Source: Schleiferilactobacillus perolens DSM 12744
Lineage (GTDB): Bacteria > Bacillota > Bacilli > Lactobacillales > Lactobacillaceae
Assembly (NCBI RefSeq): GCF_001435585.1
Contig: NZ_AZEC01000016.1
Location: forward strand, 1 to 57,618
Direction: 5' to 3'
Length of the DNA stretch: 57,618 bases
Shown here: positions 36,080 through 44,520 of the stretch, one piece after another
Layout: every line of letters begins with the position of its first letter
How positions within the stretch are numbered: the stretch's first letter is position 1
Position numbers and translations under genes: made by a program
The notes under the pieces: generated by a model
What the model saw: the letters and a program-made list of their open reading frames with translations, nothing else
Database searches by the model: none
What the model was told of the DNA's origin: nothing

Positions 36080-36108
36080 TTGGCGCTTTCGCAGGGGCCA
36101 TGTATACT
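36080..36108 (+). promoter_or_regulatory. Sigma-A-type promoter of the membrane protein at 36150
   Basis: TTGGCG (36080-36085), a 17-base spacer ending in TG, and TATACT (36103-36108). The start codon is 42 bases downstream. Confidence 0.7.
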
Positions 36109-36149
36109 ATGACTATCCGCATCTCAGAAAATGGCAAAGGAGAAAAATA

Positions 36150-36503
36150 ATGACCAGTCAAAAAACTAGAAATATTTTGGTCCATCTAATTGCCACCGTG
36201 GCGATCGTCGCCGTGTATTTTTGGGTCCTGCCGACTGTTAATCACTACGCCATTGTTGGGCCGCTCGTGGGCACGATTTTCTTCCTGAATAACTCGTTCA
36301 CGCGTCCCGTGGTTAATAGTCCAGGAATGTGGCGAATCCGAGTGATCATCGTCCTTGCCAACATTCTCTTAACTGTGGTGGTGTTGCTATCATTACGGGC
36401 ATTCACGATCTATTGGCAAGGCGGCATTACGCTCGTGATTGGCCTCGTCCTGGCTTTTTGGGGAATGGACTTGAATGAACGGCAACAGCCAGCAAAGCAT
36501 TGA
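36150..36503 (+). CDS. Small membrane protein, hypothetical
   Basis: A 117-residue protein with four membrane segments, two helical pairs separated by a short loop with NNSFTRP. ATG 36150 has AAAGGAG eight bases upstream; the longer frame from 36072 runs through the promoter and is not used. No family is recognised. Monocistronic as far as can be seen. Confidence 0.65.
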   Translation: MTSQKTRNILVHLIATVAIVAVYFWVLPTVNHYAIVGPLVGTIFFLNNSFTRPVVNSPGMWRIRVIIVLANILLTVVVLLSLRAFTIYWQGGITLVIGLVLAFWGMDLNERQQPAKH

Positions 36504-36619
36504 CGGCAATCTTGCAAAGTGGTCTTGCATATTTGCAAAACAGCGTGCACTCAGAAAACAAGTGCGCTATGATATCATTAAATCCTGATTGGGGGAATTA
36601 GTGAAAGAAGGCCATCGTG

Positions 36620-37165
36620 ATGAGAACATTAGGTAAGGGTGTATTAGCGGCATTGGCGGTCCTGGCTGCTTTGAGTGTGGCATTACCAATTGCGGGGATT
36701 TTGATTATTATCGCGGCCGCCATTGCGGTCGGCGTAACCGGTGTCGCGCTGGTCTTCACGGCTGTCGTGGTGGGTCTCGTCTTCGTGCTGTTGCCGCTGA
36801 TCATTGGCGGCGTGTTGCTGTTCTTGTACAGCAAGACGTTCCACCATGTCCGGGTCACGGTGAAGGACGACGCCGGTGTTGCCAATTATGAGTTGGCCAT
36901 GGATGTTTCATTTCGACCTTTGTATCGTGAATTTCGGCAGCGCTACAAACCGTTGCGGCGGCAAGGACAAAGCATGAACGAGGCGGGGACGGCAGCGTTC
37001 TTCCAAGTGGTCAACGAAATCGTGCGGCCCCGGCTGGTTGCCGCGGTGCGGGCGGCCTATTCGGACGCAGATGCCGAGCGGGTGGCCATGGCCCCAGCAG
37101 AAGACCTGGATGTCGACGTGACGACGAAAGCGGGTTATCATAAAGGTGGTAACGCATACAATTAG
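36620..37165 (+). CDS. Membrane-anchored hypothetical protein
   Basis: A 181-residue protein. The N-terminal 70 residues are highly hydrophobic with two or three membrane segments rich in Ala, Val and Ile. A basic soluble domain follows (about 75-181), with YREFRQRYKPLRRQGQ and a helix rich in Arg and Ala. AGAAGG lies upstream of the ATG at 36620, and a GTG three bases earlier is in frame. It is 17 bases upstream of the nitroreductase gene on the same strand, so they may form an operon. Family not recognised. Confidence 0.62.
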   Translation: MRTLGKGVLAALAVLAALSVALPIAGILIIIAAAIAVGVTGVALVFTAVVVGLVFVLLPLIIGGVLLFLYSKTFHHVRVTVKDDAGVANYELAMDVSFRPLYREFRQRYKPLRRQGQSMNEAGTAAFFQVVNEIVRPRLVAAVRAAYSDADAERVAMAPAEDLDVDVTTKAGYHKGGNAYN

Positions 37166-37182
37166 AGAAAGCAGGCAATTAT

Positions 37183-37827
37183 ATGACCACCCAGATTCCA
37201 ACATTTCCACATAACGATTTTGCCCAAAACGTATTCGGCCGCCGCTCAATTCGACGCTTTAAACCAGATGTCAAGATTCCGCGGGATGAAATGATTCAGA
37301 TCCTTGCCGAGGCGGGGCGAGCGCCTTCTTCAATGAATTTACAGCCCTGGCGCTTCGTCGTGGTAGAGTCCGCTGAAGGTAAGGCCAAACTCCATGACCA
37401 AGTGATGACCAACACGCCCCAGGTGGAAACCGCCAGCGCATTGGTGATCGTCTTCGCGTTGGCGCATCCTGAACACAATGCACAAGAAATTTACGACGCG
37501 GCTGTGGCCCAGGGCAGTATGGACCAGGCCACCCATGACCGGGAACTCACTGAAATCGCGGGCTTCTATGGGCACGCTGGTGAAGTGCCCCGGACTAAAA
37601 TCATTGGGTTCGACAGCGGCTTAGTCACCATGCAACTGGCCCTGGTCGCTCGTGCCCACGGCTATGACACCTGTATTATTGGCGGTTTTGAAGGACCAAA
37701 AGTCCAAGCGGCCTTTGCACCCGGCGAAGGTTTGATTCCGCAGATTATTGTCGCCATGGGTAAGGCCGATGAGGCAGGCTACCCCACAGTGCGGTTGCCA
37801 ATTGATGAAATTACGACGTTCGCTTAA
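37183..37827 (+). CDS. Nitroreductase-family FMN-dependent oxidoreductase
   Basis: A 214-residue flavoprotein of the nitroreductase family. FMN-binding signatures are GRRSIRRFKPDVKI near residue 20, EAGRAPSSMNLQPWRFVVV near 43, and GFEGPKVQAAF near the C-terminus. Such enzymes use NAD(P)H to reduce nitro compounds, quinones or flavin. A short RBS-like GAAAGCAGG precedes the ATG. It probably shares a transcript with the membrane protein genes on either side. The physiological substrate is unknown. Confidence 0.87.
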   Translation: MTTQIPTFPHNDFAQNVFGRRSIRRFKPDVKIPRDEMIQILAEAGRAPSSMNLQPWRFVVVESAEGKAKLHDQVMTNTPQVETASALVIVFALAHPEHNAQEIYDAAVAQGSMDQATHDRELTEIAGFYGHAGEVPRTKIIGFDSGLVTMQLALVARAHGYDTCIIGGFEGPKVQAAFAPGEGLIPQIIVAMGKADEAGYPTVRLPIDEITTFA

Positions 37828-37849
37828 TATTTAAAGAGGGATGACAACG

Positions 37850-38107
37850 TTGAATCAGACATATTTCTTGCAAGAAGCACTCTTATTTACGATTGGTTGC
37901 GGTGGCTTGTTCTGGTCTCAACTCATCTACCGGTTTCAAATGGCCCCTTGGTTGACCTGGTTAATGCGCGTCTTCGGCACATTCATGGCCATTTTGGGCA
38001 CTCTCCAACTCCCGGTGACCAGCTTGCGCTGGCAAAGTGCCATTGCCGCCGTGCTGATTATCATTCCTACGTTTATTGGTCAATATGTCGATCATCGGAA
38101 ACCCTGA
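37850..38107 (+). CDS. Small membrane protein, hypothetical
   Basis: About 85 residues with three membrane segments. The frame also has an ATG at 37841, but GAGGG abuts that ATG directly, whereas a TTG at 37850 has correct spacing; the TTG is preferred. It ends in a basic tail VDHRKP. It lies 22 bases after the nitroreductase gene and may be co-transcribed. Family not recognised. Confidence 0.55.
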   Translation: MNQTYFLQEALLFTIGCGGLFWSQLIYRFQMAPWLTWLMRVFGTFMAILGTLQLPVTSLRWQSAIAAVLIIIPTFIGQYVDHRKP

Positions 38108-38149
38108 AGTAAATAGGGACACAAAAAGGGCCAGGAAAGATTTCGAATC

Positions 38150-38195
38150 CCAATGGATGTAGTGCCAATGCGGAGCTTTGGCACGGCACTCGTCA
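38150..38195 (+). repeat. Collapsed structured repeat, copy 7
   Basis: The left arm AGTGCCAATGCGGAGC (from 38161) runs directly into the right-arm end TTTGGCAC and then GGCACTCGTCAGGA. All inner stems are gone. The junction is at GCGGAGC/GCGCAGC, where the two arms are most alike. The outer flanks (GGAAAGATTTCGAATCC, GGACAAATTCTTCC) are kept. It lies between convergent genes. Confidence 0.8.
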
Positions 38196-38241
38196 GGACA
38201 AATTCTTCCTAGCTCTTTTTGTGTACCTTAAGTAATATTAC

Positions 38242-39108
38242 TTATTTCGTTAAGTGACTCAACTGCTGAAAATCATCGTCGCTCAAGTTGACATTCGCCG
38301 CTGCTACATTATCCGCCAAATGATCCAGTGAACTCGTCCCTGGAATTGGCAAAATATTCGGCGACCGCTTCAACAACCACGCCAAAGCAATCTGCGCCGG
38401 CGATACATCATATTTCTTCGCCATCGCCGTCAGCGGACTATCCGCACCGACCAACTTACCAGTGTTCAACGGGAACCACGGCACGAATGCCATTCCCTGT
38501 GCCTCAGCATAGTCTACAATGGGATCGTCATGGTGATCGCCGACATTGTACATATTCTCAATGGCATCGATCTTGGCGTATTTTTGCGCTTCCTTGATCT
38601 GCGCCAAGGTGACCTGGGACAGACCAATATGCTTGATTTTGCCCTCGTCTTGCATCTTCTTTAACTCGCCCACTTGTTCCGCGATAGAATAGTGGGTATC
38701 AACCCGATGTAAGAAAAGCAAATCTTCGTGGTCAATGCCCAAGGTCATCAGGGACACTTCCACTTGCTGCCGTAAGTAGTGGGGCGCGCCAAGCGGTGTC
38801 CACAGACCAGGGCCTTGGCGGGTTTGACCGACTTTGTCGGAGATGAACAACTCGTCACGATTAGCGGCGCCTTTGAGCCCGGCAGCCAGGTAACGATCGG
38901 CATACCAAGGACCATAAGAATCGGCGGTATCAAAGAAATTGATGCCCAACGCAATCGCCCGGTGAATCACATCCACCGCTCGATCGGGGTCGCTGTAAGG
39001 ACCCCAAGTCCCCTTACCCGTCAACTGCATGGCGCCAAAGCCCAAGCGATTAACGACGAAGTCATCGGCCAACCGGAACTGACCGGCGTTCTTTGCATTA
39101 ATAGTTGC
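38242..39108 (-). CDS. Aldo/keto reductase
   Basis: A 288-residue NADPH-dependent reductase of the AKR superfamily, YdbC-like. The catalytic tetrad is visible: D61 and Y66 in FFDTADSYGPW, K93 in FISDKVG and H135 in LLFLHRVD. The C-terminal phosphate-binding region is ILPIPGTSSLDHL. GTG 39108 is preferred because AAAGAAG has better spacing there; a GTG at 39120 is also in frame. It is divergent from the 6-phospho-beta-glucosidase gene and ends next to collapsed repeat copy 7. The substrate is unknown. Confidence 0.9.
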   Translation of the reverse strand, partial: ATINAKNAGQFRLADDFVVNRLGFGAMQLTGKGTWGPYSDPDRAVDVIHRAIALGINFFDTADSYGPWYADRYLAAGLKGAANRDELFISDKVGQTRQGPGLWTPLGAPHYLRQQVEVSLMTLGIDHEDLLFLHRVDTHYSIAEQVGELKKMQDEGKIKHIGLSQVTLAQIKEAQKYAKIDAIENMYNVGDHHDDPIVDYAEAQGMAFVPWFPLNTGKLVGADSPLTAMAKKYDVSPAQIALAWLLKRSPNILPIPGTSSLDHLADNVAAANVNLSDDDFQQLSHLTK

Positions 39109-39244
39109 CACGATAGCCACTTCTTTCTAGTGAAAAATACTAACTGACACTTAGTATCCTACACGGTTGGTACAAGTTTTGAAAGTTGGAACAGAAAACG
39201 GCCGAAAGCGGTATCGTTTGCGCCCGCTTCCCTGTACAATGAGA

Positions 39245-39260
39245 TTGTAAGCGGATCACA
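39245..39260. promoter_or_regulatory. Possible cre site before the GH1 gene
   Basis: TTGTAAGCGGATCACA partly matches the CcpA cre consensus, with about three mismatches in the right half. It sits just after a TACAAT -10 (39235-39240) and 17 bases before the start codon. Confidence 0.35.
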
Positions 39261-39270
39261 GAAAGGATGA

Positions 39271-40734
<1,464 letters not shown>

Positions 40735-40749
40735 ACGAGATATCCCTGG

Positions 40750-40779
40750 AAAGGGTTCGGTGCGCCGGGCCCTTTTTTA
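40750..40779 (+). terminator. Intrinsic terminator of the GH1 gene
   Basis: AAAGGGTTCGG, a TGCG loop, then CCGGGCCCTTTTTT, directly after the stop codon. Confidence 0.88.
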
Positions 40780-40847
40780 TTTTGCAGTAAAATGGAGGGG
40801 GCACTGGGAAGGGGGATGATCGTACGCGCAAAGTATGGCTATTATTG

Positions 40848-41447
40848 ATGACACTTTTACTGATCGCCTTTATTTGCGGTGATGTCCTGCAAAACATGGC
40901 GTTGGCTAATACGGCTCGTTATTTTTGTGTCGCCGGTGCAGCCGGAATGGGCATCGCGATGTGGTCTGCCGGTCGGCAAAAGCAGCAGAGGTGGCTCGCG
41001 GCAGGATTGCTCCTTTCGCTCATCACAGATGCGGTTTTATTGTTTGCGGCGACCAGTCGCTGGGTCCCATTGGCAGTTGGTATTTTCAGCACCGTTCACT
41101 GGTGTTATCTGCACCGTTTCGTTCCCCGCGTGTCCGGGTGGCTGACAATGATCACTTTCACGACATGGGTCACAGGGCTAATTGGGGTTTTCGCCATCAA
41201 TACGATGTGGCTGATCCTCACCGCCGCCGGGTATACGATTCTTTTATGTGCAGACTATTGGCTGACTCACCGTCATGAGTTACCTAACCCGCGTGCCACA
41301 TGGTTAGCCCGAACTGGCATCACTGCATTTGTCTGCTGCGACCTGCTTGTTGCTTTGGCCGCCATTACCGGCATCAATGCCGGCCTTTCCTGGTATTGCT
41401 ACTGGCCGGCCCTGGTCCTGTTGACCACGAGCGGGTGGGCGGATTAA
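40848..41447 (+). CDS. YhhN-like integral membrane protein
   Basis: About 199 residues with eight predicted membrane segments and very little else. The layout resembles the YhhN family (lysoplasmalogenase/TMEM86): a Gly-Asp near the first helix (CGDVLQNMAL), an Asp-bearing helix (LLSLITDAVLL), and the His-bearing helix (FSTVHWCYLHRF). The family match is by pattern only. The ATG overlaps the stop of a possible ten-codon leader reading MIVRAKYGYY, which has the better ribosome binding site (AAGGGGG), so translational coupling is possible. A terminator hairpin follows. Confidence 0.55.
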   Translation: MTLLLIAFICGDVLQNMALANTARYFCVAGAAGMGIAMWSAGRQKQQRWLAAGLLLSLITDAVLLFAATSRWVPLAVGIFSTVHWCYLHRFVPRVSGWLTMITFTTWVTGLIGVFAINTMWLILTAAGYTILLCADYWLTHRHELPNPRATWLARTGITAFVCCDLLVALAAITGINAGLSWYCYWPALVLLTTSGWAD

Positions 41448-41486
41448 AAAAGCGCCAAACTCATTTGTCGAGTTTAGCGCTTTTTG
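41446..41486. terminator. Bidirectional intrinsic terminator
   Basis: AAAAAAGCGC(C)AAACTC pairs with GAGTTTAGCGCTTTTT. It serves both the YhhN-like gene and the convergent CNNM-type gene ending at 41491. Confidence 0.88.
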
Positions 41487-41490
41487 CTGA

Positions 41491-42876
41491 TTATTCTTGT
41501 TTCTTCGTTCCGGCGTCTGTCTCACTGGTAGCCGCTTCCGAAGTGGCATTCGGCTTTTTCGCCATGGTCACCGTGAACCAATTGACGAACCCGTGCTCAA
41601 TATCAGACACCGTGAAAGTGAACTGATCGATGTGAATCTGCTGATTCATTTGCAAATTCGGGTTGTGGTCGATAATGTAGCCGGCCACGGTGATGACATC
41701 GGAGCTCTTGAATTCCGGAACATCTGTGCGGAAGTACCGTTCGAAATCATACAAGGTTGTTTTCCCACTGACTTGATAGGTATCGTCTGGCTGCTTGACG
41801 ATGTATTCATCAGAGACATCATCGATTTCGTCCTTCACGGTCCCAAACAGTTCTTCATAAATATCTTTGTCCGTTACGATCCCGCTAGTACCGCCGTATT
41901 CATCCACCACGACGACGATCGGGGTCTGTTTTTGAATCATTTGCGTCAAGATATCATGAATTGGCATGGACTCGGGTACATTGATGATGGAACGTAATAT
42001 TCGGGATACTGGTAAGCCGCCATCTACTTGGTCTTGACGCACAATATCGTAGATGTACACGTAACCCAACATTTTGTCCTTATCATTGTCCGCCACCACC
42101 GGAAACCGGGAATACCCCTCTTCTAGGTAAGCTCGTAGTACTTGTTTTACCGTACTGGTGACATCGACCACGGACAGGCTGGTGCGGTCCACCATGATGT
42201 CTTTAGCGACTTTATCGTTAAGCTCGAAGGCCCGCCGCATGTATAGCACATCATTTTGATCCATTTGCCCGCTGAGGACGGCCGACTGGGATAACCGCAG
42301 AATTTCGGATTGCGAAAAGACCTGGTTTTCTTCATCCGCCGGTGCCATCCCCATCATTTTGACAATTCCCACTGCGGAAGAGTTCAATAACCAAACAAAT
42401 GGATAGAACACTGTGTGGAAGGCATGCAATGGGGTGACAAGACGCATCAGAGTCTTGAGCGGCATGTCGATACTAATATTTTTCGGGACGATTTCAGTTA
42501 ATACGACTTCTAAATAAGTCAATAATAGGACGCCGATCAGCGCCCCTAAAATTTGTCCGGTGTGACCGCTCACAATGTGAGACCAACCAAAAAACTGAAT
42601 AAAGATACTTTCTAGCGTACCTTCCCCAATCCAGCCGAGGAGAATACCGGTCATGGATGTCCCCACTTGTGTCGTGGATAAATATTCATTCAGATTTTGG
42701 ACCATATGCAGGCCGCGTTTGAGTTTCTTAACGTTACCCTGTTTCTTCTTGATCGCATCTTCCAGCTGACTGGGCCGGGTCTGTACCAAGGCAAATTCAG
42801 CAGCCACAAAGAAGAAGGCCGCGATGAACGTCACCACGATAATAATTAGATTCTGTACTAACTGGCCACTGGCCAT
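41491..42876 (-). CDS. Hemolysin/CNNM-family protein with DUF21, CBS pair and CorC_HlyC domains
   Basis: A 461-residue membrane protein. The N-terminal DUF21/CNNM domain has about four membrane segments (residues 5-190) and carries LSTTQVGTSMTGILLGWIGE. A CBS pair follows (about 210-330: DIMVDRTSLSVVDVTST and PIVVVVDEYGGTSGIVTDKDI), then a C-terminal CorC_HlyC transporter-associated domain (about 350-435). Family members act in magnesium or cobalt efflux and homeostasis; the 'hemolysin' label is historical. The tail is rich in Ala, Thr and Glu. It is monocistronic, ending at the terminator shared with the YhhN-like gene. Confidence 0.9.
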   Translation of the reverse strand: MASGQLVQNLIIIVVTFIAAFFFVAAEFALVQTRPSQLEDAIKKKQGNVKKLKRGLHMVQNLNEYLSTTQVGTSMTGILLGWIGEGTLESIFIQFFGWSHIVSGHTGQILGALIGVLLLTYLEVVLTEIVPKNISIDMPLKTLMRLVTPLHAFHTVFYPFVWLLNSSAVGIVKMMGMAPADEENQVFSQSEILRLSQSAVLSGQMDQNDVLYMRRAFELNDKVAKDIMVDRTSLSVVDVTSTVKQVLRAYLEEGYSRFPVVADNDKDKMLGYVYIYDIVRQDQVDGGLPVSRILRSIINVPESMPIHDILTQMIQKQTPIVVVVDEYGGTSGIVTDKDIYEELFGTVKDEIDDVSDEYIVKQPDDTYQVSGKTTLYDFERYFRTDVPEFKSSDVITVAGYIIDHNPNLQMNQQIHIDQFTFTVSDIEHGFVNWFTVTMAKKPNATSEAATSETDAGTKKQE

Positions 42877-43007
42877 CAGTCATTCCTCCAGTAAAGATAA
42901 GTAAATTGTTTGCACTTCAATTCTAGCACAGAACCGGCCGTCTTAAAGGGGATCAAGGCCGACTTAGCAATCTGATCAACAATCTATGAGTGACCACGAA
43001 ACTAGTG

Positions 43008-44261
43008 CTAATGCCGCTTCTGGTTGGCCGCGTGCACCGCCGCCGCAATATCGACAGGCCGCCCCGCCTTCTTCTCATCATGATACTCAGCCACCGCCGT
43101 AAACAGCAGGTCACTCGCTGAATTCACCGCCGTCTCGACAGAATCCTGAATCACGCCAATGATGAAGCCGACCCCCACGACCTCAATTGCAATATCATTA
43201 CTGATCCCAAACAGACTGGCCGCCATCGGAATCAGCAGCAGTGACCCGCCAGCGATACCGGAGGCCCCAGTGGCGGAAACTGCCGTCAGCAGGCAAAGAA
43301 TGAAGGCCAGCGGGAAGGATACAGCGATACCCAAGGTATGCGCGGCAGCCAGCGTCATGACGGTGATGGTCACCGCTGCACCGCCAGAATTGGCGGACCC
43401 GCCCAGGGGAATGGAGACCGAGTAGGAGCTTTCATCCAACCCCAGATCTGCACTGGCTTGCATGTTGATTGGAATGTTGACGGCTGAAGACCGGGTGAAG
43501 AAGGCTGGAATACCGCTGACCTTTAATGTCCACAGTACCAGCGGATACGGATTTTGCCCTGTCATAACCCAAGTCATAAAGGCGTACACACCCAGGTAAA
43601 CGAACGCCATGGTACCGACCAGCAGAACGACCAGCTGACCATACCGAATAATGCCAGCAAAACCGGTTTCAGAGACCGCATTAAAGACCAAACCGACAAT
43701 CCCAAATGGCGCAAATTGAATAATGAATTGGGCGACGGAAGCGATGGTGTCCGAAATTTCTTTCACTGAATGACGAATATTCGGCCCCGTCTTGCGTAAA
43801 GTGACCCCGAAGAGCAGCGACCAGAATAGAATGGATAGATAATTGGCATTGGTAATGGCTTTGAGCGGGTTGCCCACCGCATTGACCAGCAGATTTTGGA
43901 TCACCGGCCCCAGTCCCTTGGGAATCCCACTACCCACATGGGTACCCTTGGGCAGGACGATGGTCACCGGGAAAAGGTACGACGCCGCCACAGCGGTGAG
44001 GGCGGCAATGAGGGTAGCCGCCATATAAAGCACGATGACCGTACTGAAGTGGTTCTTCGTCCCGGTTTCATACTGCGCCAGCGCGGACATAATAATGAAG
44101 AAAACCATCAATGGCGCAATGGCCTTCAAGGCGCCGATGAACAGCTCACCCAGAATTCCCAGGAACCCCCACTGGGGCACCAACACGGCAAGCAGCGCCC
44201 CAATGACGATGCCGCAGGCGATACGAATAATTAAAGAAATAGACCGATACCATTTGAACAT
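43008..44261 (-). CDS. sstT: Serine/threonine:sodium symporter SstT
   Basis: A 417-residue transporter of the dicarboxylate/amino acid:cation symporter family. The re-entrant serine-rich loop reads FTRSSAVNIPINMQASADLGLDE, as in SstT. SIPLGGSANSGGAAVTITVMT follows, which matches the substrate-binding helix region. About eight membrane helices. The length is typical (about 405-415). The stretch 42877-43007 after it shows no clear terminator. Confidence 0.92.
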   Translation of the reverse strand: MFKWYRSISLIIRIACGIVIGALLAVLVPQWGFLGILGELFIGALKAIAPLMVFFIIMSALAQYETGTKNHFSTVIVLYMAATLIAALTAVAASYLFPVTIVLPKGTHVGSGIPKGLGPVIQNLLVNAVGNPLKAITNANYLSILFWSLLFGVTLRKTGPNIRHSVKEISDTIASVAQFIIQFAPFGIVGLVFNAVSETGFAGIIRYGQLVVLLVGTMAFVYLGVYAFMTWVMTGQNPYPLVLWTLKVSGIPAFFTRSSAVNIPINMQASADLGLDESSYSVSIPLGGSANSGGAAVTITVMTLAAAHTLGIAVSFPLAFILCLLTAVSATGASGIAGGSLLLIPMAASLFGISNDIAIEVVGVGFIIGVIQDSVETAVNSASDLLFTAVAEYHDEKKAGRPVDIAAAVHAANQKRH

Positions 44262-44450
44262 GAGAAGAACCCTCCCAGAGTCTCCGCCTATTACCGGTTA
44301 CTGCCACTAGCCGGTTGCTGAGGAATCAACTCATTTGTTTGCTTTCCATTGTGCCGAAAGAAAGACCGCGCGTCAACCAAAAATGCATAAATAATGATAG
44401 ACTTTTCATATTTCTCATTTTATTGAAGCCGCCATCGTCAGGGTAAATTC

Positions 44451-44479
44451 TTGCCGCGGGTGGGCCAATGTCCTAACAT
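44451..44479 (+). promoter_or_regulatory. Promoter of the GH65 gene
   Basis: TTGCCG (44451-44456), a 17-base spacer, then TAACAT (44474-44479), about 40 bases before the start codon. Confidence 0.55.
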
Positions 44480-44520
44480 AGAGGTTATTAAAGCGCATTC
44501 GTAGAGAGACGGTGTTCGAC

